A stretch of 25,514 bases of DNA from a virus, in the IMG/VR virus record IMGVR_UViG_3300030061_003212, positions 1-25,514 of that record. The stretch is one strand, 5' to 3'. This document shows positions 6,156-12,289 of this stretch, in pieces (positions within the stretch are counted from its first letter, which is position 1; each line of letters opens with the position of its first letter). The notes beneath the pieces were generated by a model. The model had not been told where the DNA came from. It did not search any database and saw nothing but the letters and a program-made list of their open reading frames with translations. The position numbers and the translations under genes were made by a program.

Positions 6156-6312
6156 AAACTAATAATAGTAGTAATAACTACTAATCTTTAATACTAATAA
6201 ATTATTAAATAATAATTAAAATAATTACTATAAAATAATATAAACAGGGGAAGTCGAAAACCTAATAGAGTAGACATATTAAATAGCTTGTGGCTTAACC
6301 ACTAAAATAATT
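6156..6312 (+). other. Long AT-rich leader with small hairpins
   Basis: No gene is visible here. The first 85 bases are almost entirely A and T and include a 7-bp hairpin, TAGTAGT-AATA-ACTACTA (6166-6183). The last 70 bases change character. They contain AGGGGAAGTCGAAAACCT (6246-6263) and a small hairpin GTGG-CTTAA-CCAC (6290-6302), ending 10 bases before the ATG at 6313. If transcription starts just after promoter copy C, this is an unusually long untranslated leader and could hold a regulatory RNA. No known riboswitch is recognised. Confidence 0.4.
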
Positions 6313-6639
6313 ATGTTAAAACATAGAACAGGACCAGGTAATCAATTACCAATTAAACACAACCAGAAAAAACCTTTCAATCCTAATAAATATGGAAAGT
6401 TATGGAGTACAATAAGTTCTAAACTTATGAAAGGAGCTAAAGCTAAAAATCCTCAGGGAGAAGCTAATCAGCCTTTAATCTGTACATTAAATATTGGAAA
6501 TAGTAAGTTTGAACTTACTCATTCAGAATGTAATAGGTTAATAGAAGAAGTACAAGATGCTCAATCAACTTACAGAAAAGCTTTAAGAATGGGGATGTTA
6601 GAACACAACTCAGGTACATGGGAAGGTTACACAAAATAA
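6313..6639 (+). CDS. 108-residue hypothetical protein
   Basis: A basic, flexible N-terminus (HRTGPGNQLPIKHNQKKPFN) is followed by a basic helix (LMKGAKAKNP). Then comes a compact domain, residues 55-100, with beta strands (LICTLNIGNSKFELTHSECN) and a helix (RLIEEVQDAQSTYRKALRMG). The second half looks like a conserved small phage domain, but I cannot name it. The ATG follows the long leader described above, with no clear Shine-Dalgarno sequence. Confidence 0.65.
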   Translation: MLKHRTGPGNQLPIKHNQKKPFNPNKYGKLWSTISSKLMKGAKAKNPQGEANQPLICTLNIGNSKFELTHSECNRLIEEVQDAQSTYRKALRMGMLEHNSGTWEGYTK

Positions 6640-6658
6640 AAGAAAGGAGTAAAAATTT

Positions 6659-6883
6659 ATGGAATCATTTTTAAGTTTAATATTAGGTTTACTAGTAGGA
6701 GCAATTGCAGCTTCAGCATACTTTCTTAGAAGATATACAGGAGTAAATGATTTATTGTCAGACAAGATGTTTGTTAATAGCTTATTGAAAGAGCAGATAA
6801 AAGAGGCTCACGCAAAAAAATCTAAGAAATATTACAGAAGAAAATCTTATAATAAGAATACAGCAAAAGCTTCTAAACAGTAA
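6659..6883 (+). CDS. 74-residue membrane-anchored basic protein
   Basis: A good Shine-Dalgarno sequence (AAAGGAG at 6643-6649) precedes the ATG. Residues 3-23 form one membrane helix (SFLSLILGLLVGAIAASAYF). The rest is strongly basic (KKSKKYYRRKSYNKNTAKAS). The type is a membrane tether with a polybasic tail that could bind nucleic acid or acidic lipid. It ends 8 bases before the ATATTTATAT element and the tmRNA. Function unknown. Confidence 0.65.
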   Translation: MESFLSLILGLLVGAIAASAYFLRRYTGVNDLLSDKMFVNSLLKEQIKEAHAKKSKKYYRRKSYNKNTAKASKQ

Positions 6884-6891
6884 TATATATG

Positions 6892-6901
6892 ATATTTATA
6901 T
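6892..6901 (+). promoter_or_regulatory. ATATTTATAT element upstream of tmRNA (putative late promoter)
   Basis: This is an exact copy of the 10-mer that precedes several late genes. It directly abuts the acceptor half of the tmRNA, so it may drive tmRNA expression. If the start site is 5-12 bases downstream, transcription begins near 6906-6913, and the outermost predicted P2 pairing (6901-6907 with 7025-7031) would not form. Confidence 0.4.
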
Positions 6902-7131
6902 TTGAACGCTATTACTTATATTAGCTACTCTTTTGGACGTGGGTTCGAAACCCACCAGCTCCACAAAACAATTTTAACGACATGGGGCTGACTGGATTTG
7001 ACAGAGAGATAAGGGTATAAGGAAGTTCAAACGCAATTAACTGGCGAACAAGTTGAAATGGCGATGGCTGCCTAATTAGGCACCCTGACCCAACGGTAGA
7101 AGAAGCATACCGTCAAAGCTTCGGTGGTTGG
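6901..7131 (+). ncRNA. ssrA: Circularly permuted (two-piece) tmRNA
   Basis: tmRNA rescues stalled ribosomes and tags the nascent protein for proteolysis. Here the 3' half comes first. The upstream piece holds the T-arm GTGGG-TTCGAAA-CCCAC (6939-6955), acceptor strand CAGCTCC (6956-6962) and discriminator A6963. After a 20-base spacer (6964-6983) comes the 5' half: GGGGCTG (6984-6990), which pairs with all seven bases of CAGCTCC, and the D-like segment GGATTTGACA. P2 can form between the pieces: AGAGAG (7003-7008) with CTCTTT (6928-6933), ATAAG (7009-7013) with CTTAT (6915-6919), and perhaps GTTCAAA (7025-7031) with TTTGAAC (6901-6907). A tag frame, a stop in a hairpin loop and an H-type pseudoknot follow. 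CCA is not encoded. PK1 is not evident. Exact piece ends are uncertain. Confidence 0.88.
7043..7075 (+). other. tmRNA proteolysis-tag reading frame, GEQVEMAMAA-stop
   Basis: From GGC at 7043 the frame reads G-E-Q-V-E-M-A-M-A-A followed by TAA at 7073-7075. The terminal small hydrophobic residues resemble the usual ALAA or AVAA degron read by ClpXP-type proteases. A Gly-Glu start recalls the GE(N/T)NYALAA tags that I associate with Bacteroidota. The stop codon lies in the loop of a hairpin (TGCC 7069-7072 with GGCA 7079-7082), as in classical tmRNAs. The resume codon is inferred: GGC is the best choice, but an upstream in-frame codon cannot be excluded. Confidence 0.75.
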
Positions 7132-7148
7132 AGGTAAAAAATAAAATT

Positions 7149-8078
7149 ATGGAAAGAATTATGTACAAAGGAGATGAAGATAAAGGATTTGATGAAGCTT
7201 TCGAAACAACGTATTTAGTTGTTACGGGTAAGATTAAATTAGAAAATCTAGGAAAAGGTGGTAGAGAAATATTTATGCTCTATGACCCTATTGATGTAGA
7301 TGAAAAAGAACTCCGCGAAGTGTTAGAGGATATGATATTATATTTTATCGAGACAGAAGAGTATGAGAAATGTCAAGAGATAAAAGAAATATTAGATAGT
7401 GGCCTTAAAGCTCTAATGCCAAAAATAACATATAATGATTTGGAAATACTACCTGTTCCAAGTAAAAAGGCATCGACAAAAGAAAATTCTATAGATAAAA
7501 TGATAAACTTATTAAAGAATTTTTCAGAAAAAGAAAAGCAAAGACTTGATAAAAAAATTAAAGATGGTACTTTTCTAGGTGGATATAAAAAATATAGTGG
7601 CGAAATAACAAGTAAAGAATTTTGGTCTATACTTTCTATAGAAGACAAGACAATATTCGAAAATGATTTTGAAATATTTAATATTTGGGTAAAAAAGCTT
7701 GATAAAAAAATTAAAGAGTTTTATCTTGAAAGACTGGTTCAAGGCAAATCACTAATACCTCCTTTCGAAGGATATAACTCAGGACCTGAAAATGCAGGTA
7801 CCTGGCCAACATTTAACGATAGCGAAAAATTTAGTACTGACGATGTGTTTGAAGGTGAAGAAGAAATTGATTATGAAAATAAAGTTGTAATAAGCTTTAT
7901 AGATAATTTTACTTGTATAAGTAATTTTGACTTGAAGAAAATAAATAGAATAAGGTTCCAGTTATTAAGCTTTGGTATTTTAGAAACAGAAATACGAATT
8001 AAAAAAATCGACAAAAGAAATTTATACACACTTGTATATGATAGCCAGCAAAATATAAACAAAATTGACTGGAACTAA
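7149..8078 (+). CDS. 309-residue hypothetical protein
   Basis: I placed the start at ATG 7149 (an alternative is ATG 7161) because an earlier TTG would lie inside the tmRNA pseudoknot. GGAGG at 7130-7134 is a possible but distant ribosome site. The protein is charged and mostly helical, with no signal or membrane segment. Features include a segment like a UVR interaction motif (EEYEKCQEIKEIL, near residue 77), a linker with LEILPVPSKKAS, and a Lys-rich helical region. A Pro/Gly-rich turn (IPPFEGYNSGPENAGTWP) precedes an acidic stretch (FEGEEEIDYENK). No family is recognised. The stop overlaps the next ATG (TAATG). Confidence 0.75.
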   Translation: MERIMYKGDEDKGFDEAFETTYLVVTGKIKLENLGKGGREIFMLYDPIDVDEKELREVLEDMILYFIETEEYEKCQEIKEILDSGLKALMPKITYNDLEILPVPSKKASTKENSIDKMINLLKNFSEKEKQRLDKKIKDGTFLGGYKKYSGEITSKEFWSILSIEDKTIFENDFEIFNIWVKKLDKKIKEFYLERLVQGKSLIPPFEGYNSGPENAGTWPTFNDSEKFSTDDVFEGEEEIDYENKVVISFIDNFTCISNFDLKKINRIRFQLLSFGILETEIRIKKIDKRNLYTLVYDSQQNINKIDWN

Positions 8079-9073
8079 TGAACAAACTTTTTCCTACTAT
8101 AATAGCGATCGCGGCTTTAGCTGTTTCAGGCTCAGCTGCATTTTATTCAGTATTTGGACTGAGTAAATTATTTGCTGGTGCATCTACTGAGGTAATAATA
8201 ATGGCAGGTTCGCTAGAATTTGCTAAATTAGTAGTAGCGTCGCTTTTGTATCAATATTGGGACACTATAAATAAAGTGCTTAGAACGTATTTGGCTACCG
8301 CTTGTTTTATATTGATGATAATTACATCAGGAGGTATTTATGGATTTTTATCTGGTGCATATCAAGAAACTGCAACAAAATCAGAGATGTTAGATAAATC
8401 ATTAGCAATAATAAATCAAAAACAAGTCAGGTTCCAAGAACAAAAGGCAGATTTACAAATAGAGAAAGGACAGTTAAACAAATCAATCTCTGATTTAAGA
8501 GTAGCATTATCAAATCCAGCACAAGTACAATATGTGGATAAAGAATCAGGTCAGTTAATCACAACAACATCAAGCTCTGCTAGAAAAGCTCTACAAAATG
8601 AGTTAACCGCTACAATAGAAGACAGAGATGGTGTTAATGTAAAAATTGAAGCAGTATTGGATTCTATAAACAAGTTGGATGTGGCATTGTTAGAAAAGGA
8701 AATTGGCAATGAAGAGCAAAGAGAACTAGGCCCTCTTAAATATCTTGCAGAAACAACTGGATATGATATGGGCAAGGTTGTAAACTGGTTTTTATTACTA
8801 ATTGTATTTGTATTTGACCCACTTGCTATAGCATTAGTTGTAGCAGCTAATTTTGCATTTGCAAAAATAAAAGAACAAAAAAGCTTAGAAGATAAAGAAG
8901 ACGAGATGAAAGATTTAGGCTTAGACCTGTCAGGAATGAACCGCTTAGAAAAAGTTGAGGCACTTAATAGCAAGGTAGCCAATGGTTTACGTCAAATTAA
9001 CGACTTCGAAAGCAAAATAAACTCTGTTTCAGGTATACTTAATAATATAAGAAATAAAGTTAAGGGTAAATAA
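8078..9073 (+). CDS. Four-helix membrane protein with long coiled-coil domain
   Basis: 331 residues. Hydrophobic segments lie at about 5-28 (TIIAIAALAVSGSAAFYSVF), 38-58 (VIIMAGSLEFAKLVVASLLY), 70-92 (LATACFILMIITSGGIYGFL) and 232-262 (VVNWFLLLIVFVFDPLAIAL). Between helices 3 and 4 lies a coiled-coil region of about 120 residues rich in Gln, Glu and Lys. A second coiled coil closes the C-terminus. The layout resembles DUF4407-like membrane proteins of bacteria, though I cannot confirm membership. It is probably an inner-membrane protein with the coiled coil on one face. It is coupled to the previous gene by TAATG and followed by TAATATG. Role unknown. Confidence 0.75.
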   Translation: MNKLFPTIIAIAALAVSGSAAFYSVFGLSKLFAGASTEVIIMAGSLEFAKLVVASLLYQYWDTINKVLRTYLATACFILMIITSGGIYGFLSGAYQETATKSEMLDKSLAIINQKQVRFQEQKADLQIEKGQLNKSISDLRVALSNPAQVQYVDKESGQLITTTSSSARKALQNELTATIEDRDGVNVKIEAVLDSINKLDVALLEKEIGNEEQRELGPLKYLAETTGYDMGKVVNWFLLLIVFVFDPLAIALVVAANFAFAKIKEQKSLEDKEDEMKDLGLDLSGMNRLEKVEALNSKVANGLRQINDFESKINSVSGILNNIRNKVKGK

Positions 9074-9074
9074 T

Positions 9075-9578
9075 ATGGAATACGCAGTAGAATATAGAAA
9101 AGGAACGAGATGGAACCAAAGTCCTGATAGGGACTATAGATATATGGAATGTAAGCTATGTGGTCAGTTTGAAATGGTATCTGAAGATACAACTGCAGTT
9201 ACATGTCATGAATGCGTAATGGAGATGTGTGAAGCACCAGTATTAACAACAAGAAGAAATGTAGGCCGTCCATCAGGCTGGCATTTTATGAAAGAATTTG
9301 TAGATAAAAATGGAAACGTTTATTTTAAGGGAGTAGAACAACCAAAGCTGAAAGGTACTAAACCTCCTACAGTTGTAGAGAAGAAACGTAGATTTACAAA
9401 ACAAGAAAAACAAGAATATATGCAGAAAGCTGCAGTAGAAATAAATAAACTTAAAAAAGAATTAAAAGGCCTTCGTTGGAAAAAAGACAAGAAGGTTGTT
9501 ATGCAAAAAATAAAAAATTATTCGAAAATCTTGAAAGGCAAGGTTAACGAAAACTTGGTTACAAAACTTTTCAGCTAG
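9075..9578 (+). CDS. 167-residue zinc-ribbon protein
   Basis: The N-terminal 55 residues carry two CxxC pairs, Cys26/Cys29 (CKLC) and Cys44/Cys47 (CHEC), with a further Cys52. This is the layout of a zinc ribbon that binds nucleic acid or protein. A GRPSGW segment (residues 64-69) resembles a short AT-hook. The C-terminal third is very basic and helical (KKRRFTKQEKQEYMQKAAVE, then KKELKGLRWKKDKK), again suggesting DNA or RNA contact. Transcription regulation or DNA packaging are possibilities. No family is recognised with certainty. Confidence 0.65.
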   Translation: MEYAVEYRKGTRWNQSPDRDYRYMECKLCGQFEMVSEDTTAVTCHECVMEMCEAPVLTTRRNVGRPSGWHFMKEFVDKNGNVYFKGVEQPKLKGTKPPTVVEKKRRFTKQEKQEYMQKAAVEINKLKKELKGLRWKKDKKVVMQKIKNYSKILKGKVNENLVTKLFS

Positions 9579-9581
9579 TTA

Positions 9582-9620
9582 TTTTTATATGTAAGAAAAA
9601 TTTGTTATATTATAGTATAT
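9582..9620 (+). promoter_or_regulatory. CGGAAA/TATATT-class phage promoter, copy D (divergent box)
   Basis: TTTTTATATGTAAGAAAAATTTG is followed by TATATTATAGTATATAATC, with the same spacing as copies A-C. The box reads GTAAGAAA instead of CTCGGAAA, making this the weakest match upstream. The downstream part (TATATT-ATAGTATA) is close to copy A. It lies about 10-48 bases before the ATG at 9630, in the only gap of this block. Confidence 0.5.
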
Positions 9621-9629
9621 AATCAAATC

Positions 9630-9863
9630 ATGGAGAAATATGAAATGGCATTAGACAAACTAACATATACGAGAGGCCTAAAATCTAAAGAGCCTCAAAT
9701 TATTGAATTTAGTATACCAACTGATTTATCAATACAAGAATATAAAAGAACATGCAAAAGACTTGCTCACGCTTTAGGATATTCTACTAAAAATATAGAT
9801 GAACAATTTGGTAGGGATGTTGAAAAAGGTGACCCTGCACAATTAAAACTTTTATTTGATTAA
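9630..9863 (+). CDS. 77-residue hypothetical protein
   Basis: First gene after promoter copy D. A start a few codons later (MALDKLTYTRG) is also possible. The product is a small alpha/beta protein (LTYTRGLKSKEPQIIEFSIP, then TDLSIQEYKRTCKRLAHALG). The pattern of a beta hairpin, then helix with IQEYKRTCKRLAHALGYS, suggests a single compact domain. Unknown function. One base separates its stop from the next start. Confidence 0.6.
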   Translation: MEKYEMALDKLTYTRGLKSKEPQIIEFSIPTDLSIQEYKRTCKRLAHALGYSTKNIDEQFGRDVEKGDPAQLKLLFD

Positions 9864-9864
9864 A

Positions 9865-10431
9865 ATGAAACAATTAACTTATTATACGGTAGCTACTTTA
9901 GTAGCTGCAGGTTTATTTTTGTATATGTCTCTAGACTATGAAAAGCAAATAGAAAACCTCAACAAAGAATTACAATATAACATTAATGCCAATGATAGTT
10001 TGGATTGTATAGTTGATAGCTTGAGAAAAGAAATTGACACAATGAAGAAAAACAATATATGGAATTTTGATATACAAGTTAATGGTAAGAGTTTATTGTC
10101 TTCGATAATGTATGTAGAGTCAAGCTATAATGATTCAGCTTATAATGCTAGCGAAGACGCTGTTGGCTGTTTACAAATAAGACAAACAATGGTTGATGAT
10201 ATAAATAGAATATTAAAAAGAAAAGGTAGTACTAAAAGATATACATACCTTGACAGATGGGATAGATATAAATCTATAGAAATGTTTGAAATATACTGTG
10301 AATATTATGGGTTGGATTCTGCTGAAAAGGTTGCAAGATGTTGGAACGGCGGACCGAGAGGTGCAGACAAGCCAGCTACAGTAAGTTATTGGAATAAAGT
10401 AAAAAATAAAATAATGGAGGTTAACTCATGA
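9865..10431 (+). CDS. Membrane-anchored lytic transglycosylase-like protein (SLT fold)
   Basis: The start at ATG 9865 is preferred over a TTG nine bases earlier. Residues 5-22 are a single N-terminal helix (TYYTVATLVAAGLFLYMSL) followed by a coiled-coil stalk (residues 23-65). The lysozyme-like domain follows. The likely catalytic Glu85 is in MYVESSYN, GCLQI (101-105) stands for the usual GLMQI, and CWNGGPRG (159-166) for AYNGG. That order matches soluble lytic transglycosylases, which cleave peptidoglycan. The anchor could make it an exported endolysin held at the membrane. Alternatively it could be a cell-wall remodelling enzyme. The helix is more hydrophobic than typical signal-arrest-release anchors. 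Confidence 0.75.
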   Translation: MKQLTYYTVATLVAAGLFLYMSLDYEKQIENLNKELQYNINANDSLDCIVDSLRKEIDTMKKNNIWNFDIQVNGKSLLSSIMYVESSYNDSAYNASEDAVGCLQIRQTMVDDINRILKRKGSTKRYTYLDRWDRYKSIEMFEIYCEYYGLDSAEKVARCWNGGPRGADKPATVSYWNKVKNKIMEVNS

Positions 10432-11189
10432 ACTTAACAGAAGAACAATTACTACAAAATTGGAATAGTCTAATGGATATCATTGAAGAAAACTTTGATG
10501 GTGATAGAAAAGACAAGCTTGTTGCTATGTATAAATCTTTTCAAGAAAGAATGATGTTTACACCCGCATCGGGTAATATAAATTATCACAATGCTTTTGT
10601 AGGTGGTTATGTTGAACATGTATTAAGAGTTTGTAAGGCAGCAAAACATACATACGACTTATGGAAACATATGGGTTCGAATATGGAAGGTTATACATTA
10701 GAAGAGCTAATGTTTTGTGCACTTAATCATGACTTAGGTAAGTATGGTGACCTCGATAAAGATTTGTATGTACCAAATCCTAGCGAATGGCATAGGAAAA
10801 ATCAAGGTTCGCTTTGGAATCTTAATCCTGAATTAAATTGGATGCCAGTACAGCATAGAAGTCTTTGGTTATTACAAAAATTTGGTATTGAATTTTCTGA
10901 AAATGAAATGATTGCCATTATGGTACATGATGGTTTATATGACGAAGCTAACACGCAATACTTTAAGCATTATAATTCTGATAGAAACTTTAAGACAAAC
11001 ATGCCATTAGTATTACATCAGGCAGACCTAATGGCTTCGAAAATAGAAGGTGAAATAAATAAGGTACAAGGTGAAGTTAAAAAAGCTTCAAACACAAAGC
11101 ATAAAAAGAAATCTTTAGATACTGCAACTGCAAATAAATCTGTTGATGATATTTTTGCTGGATTGTTTGGAGATGGAGATAAAAAATGA
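10428..11189 (+). CDS. HD-domain metal-dependent hydrolase
   Basis: The ATG overlaps the previous stop (ATGA). The 253-residue protein carries a full HD domain: His54 (NYHNAF), His64 (GGYVEHVLRV), the paired His101-Asp102 (ALNHDLGKYG), His143 (PVQHRSLWLL) and His167-Asp168 (MVHDGLYDE). HD enzymes bind divalent metals and hydrolyse nucleotides, cyclic nucleotides or nucleic acids, and close relatives often act on dNTPs. The C-terminal 50 residues are a Lys/Ser linker ending VDDIFAGLFGDGDKK, a possible protein-binding tail. Substrate cannot be deduced. Nucleotide-pool control or removal of a host alarm nucleotide are both open. Confidence 0.78.
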   Translation: MNLTEEQLLQNWNSLMDIIEENFDGDRKDKLVAMYKSFQERMMFTPASGNINYHNAFVGGYVEHVLRVCKAAKHTYDLWKHMGSNMEGYTLEELMFCALNHDLGKYGDLDKDLYVPNPSEWHRKNQGSLWNLNPELNWMPVQHRSLWLLQKFGIEFSENEMIAIMVHDGLYDEANTQYFKHYNSDRNFKTNMPLVLHQADLMASKIEGEINKVQGEVKKASNTKHKKKSLDTATANKSVDDIFAGLFGDGDKK

Positions 11190-11455
11190 CAGATATTCTA
11201 ATGTATTTCTTTATTTGTACTACAATAATATTTGTTTACTCTACAATAAACTTAATGAGAAAAATTGAAGATTTTGAAGACATTATAGAAGAGCAAGATT
11301 CTGAATACTTTAATATGAAACAAAAAGTAAGAGATGCTTTAGCTGAAATGAGACAGATAGATTCTAGACAAGCTTTCGAAAAAGATGATGAGACAGGCAC
11401 AGTGTTTAGTGCTTTATTAAATATAGTAGAAGAGTTGGATGACAACAATGACTAA
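11186..11455 (+). CDS. 89-residue single-helix membrane protein with coiled-coil tail
   Basis: This overlaps the HD gene by ATGA. Residues 3-23 form a membrane helix (DILMYFFICTTIIFVYSTIN). The remainder is an acidic amphipathic helix (LMRKIEDFEDIIEEQDSEYF, then MKQKVRDALAEMRQIDSRQA) ending in ELDDNND. The layout is a type II membrane peptide with a cytoplasmic coiled coil that may oligomerise. No family is recognised. It overlaps the start of the sigma-factor gene. Confidence 0.6.
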   Translation: MTDILMYFFICTTIIFVYSTINLMRKIEDFEDIIEEQDSEYFNMKQKVRDALAEMRQIDSRQAFEKDDETGTVFSALLNIVEELDDNND

Positions 11456-12239
11456 GAAAAAACTAAGCCCTGTTGATAATTTTTATAAAAACTTACCTAA
11501 ATATCAGGAAGAATTAGAGATATTACTTAATCCTAATATAAAAAGGCGAGGTAGAAAAAGAAAGAACAAAATGTATTTTACTCCTATAACTGAAAAGGCT
11601 ATTATTGCTTATAATAAGGAGAGAGACAACTCAAAAAGAAATAAAGTATACTCTGAACACATACATTATCCTATATGGAAACTTTGTCAGAATATAATAA
11701 ACAGATTTAAGTTCCCTTATATGGATGGAACAACCGAGGACAAGCAATATGAGGTAATAGCCTTTTTACTACAAAAACTTAGTAAATATACAGAATCAAA
11801 AGGTAGAGCGTTTTCTTATTTTAGTATTGTTGCTAAAAATTATTGCATACAAACAAATAACAAAGCTTACAAAATGTTAAAGCAGAAAACTAGTTTATTG
11901 GCAGTTGACAATCAAAGAAATATATCTGCAGAGATTGCCAATAGCGATAGAAGAGATTCTCTAAGAGATTTTACAAATATATTTGTAGAAAAATATGAAG
12001 ATAACGTTGAAAGTAGATTTAACAAACAGTCGGATAAAAAAATAGCTTATGCAGTATTGGAGTTATTTAGACGTAGAGAAAATATAGAAAAATATAATAA
12101 AAAAGCAATTTATGTTTTAATACGAGAGATGACAAGTGAAAAAACACAAGATATATCTAAAGTAGTAAACATAATAAAAAAAGATTTTAAGGAAAAACTT
12201 ATTAGTTATGAAAGTTTAACTAATAAGTCCGCGCGATGA
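11439..12239 (+). CDS. 55: Late-transcription sigma factor, T4 gp55-like
   Basis: The 266-residue protein matches the gp55 pattern. A basic N-terminal part (IKRRGRKRKNKMYFTPITEK) is followed by a helical core (YPIWKLCQNIINRFKFPYMD). The signature AFSYFSIVAKNYCIQTNNKAY at about residues 124-144 corresponds to sigma region 2, which binds core RNA polymerase and the promoter -10. gp55 directs the host polymerase to late promoters together with the sliding clamp and gp33. An alternative ATG lies at 11448. It overlaps the previous gene in another frame. The end of the gene overlaps the first hairpin leader. T4 gp55 is about 185 residues, so this version has extra N- and C-terminal sequence. Confidence 0.8.
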   Translation: MTTMTKKKLSPVDNFYKNLPKYQEELEILLNPNIKRRGRKRKNKMYFTPITEKAIIAYNKERDNSKRNKVYSEHIHYPIWKLCQNIINRFKFPYMDGTTEDKQYEVIAFLLQKLSKYTESKGRAFSYFSIVAKNYCIQTNNKAYKMLKQKTSLLAVDNQRNISAEIANSDRRDSLRDFTNIFVEKYEDNVESRFNKQSDKKIAYAVLELFRRRENIEKYNKKAIYVLIREMTSEKTQDISKVVNIIKKDFKEKLISYESLTNKSAR

Positions 12240-12262
12240 AGGTGGCAATAGTGCCACAAAAT
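12231..12262 (+). promoter_or_regulatory. Hairpin leader element, copy 1
   Basis: GCGCGATGAAGGTGGCAAT followed by AGTGCCACAAAAT. GTGGCA (12242-12247) pairs with TGCCAC (12252-12257) over a four-base loop. It overlaps the gp55 stop and lies 28 bases ahead of the outer-membrane-protein ATG. A near copy precedes the 12779 gene. Likely a 5' untranslated regulatory or stabilising element, or a processing site. Confidence 0.55.
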
Positions 12263-12289
12263 AATAATAATAAAAAGAGGAAATTTAAT

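Noticed and set aside
6166-6183. Hairpin TAGTAGT-AATA-ACTACTA as a terminator
   Set aside because: The stem is AT-rich, there is no T-run after it, and it lies downstream of promoter copy C, where termination would block the next genes.
6935-6965. A lone half-tRNA or degraded tRNA (T-arm plus acceptor strand)
   Set aside because: The upstream bases do not form D- or anticodon arms, while the acceptor strand pairs exactly with the tmRNA 5' end at 6984. A permuted tmRNA explains it.
7128-7148. A TTG start extending the 7149 gene by seven codons
   Set aside because: It would begin inside the tmRNA pseudoknot region, and two ATG codons follow closely.
6984-7400. A conventional one-piece tmRNA starting at 6984
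   Set aside because: No T-arm or acceptor 3' strand was found downstream, and a long gene begins at 7149.
8551-8982. A 143-residue ORF on the minus strand
   Set aside because: It lies entirely inside the four-helix membrane protein gene. Its Ser- and Asn-rich composition is typical of an antisense shadow. No minus-strand gene is supported in the window.
12236-12289. An ATG 18 codons upstream of the outer membrane protein
   Set aside because: It would translate the hairpin leader and put a polar Asn tract in front of a canonical signal peptide.
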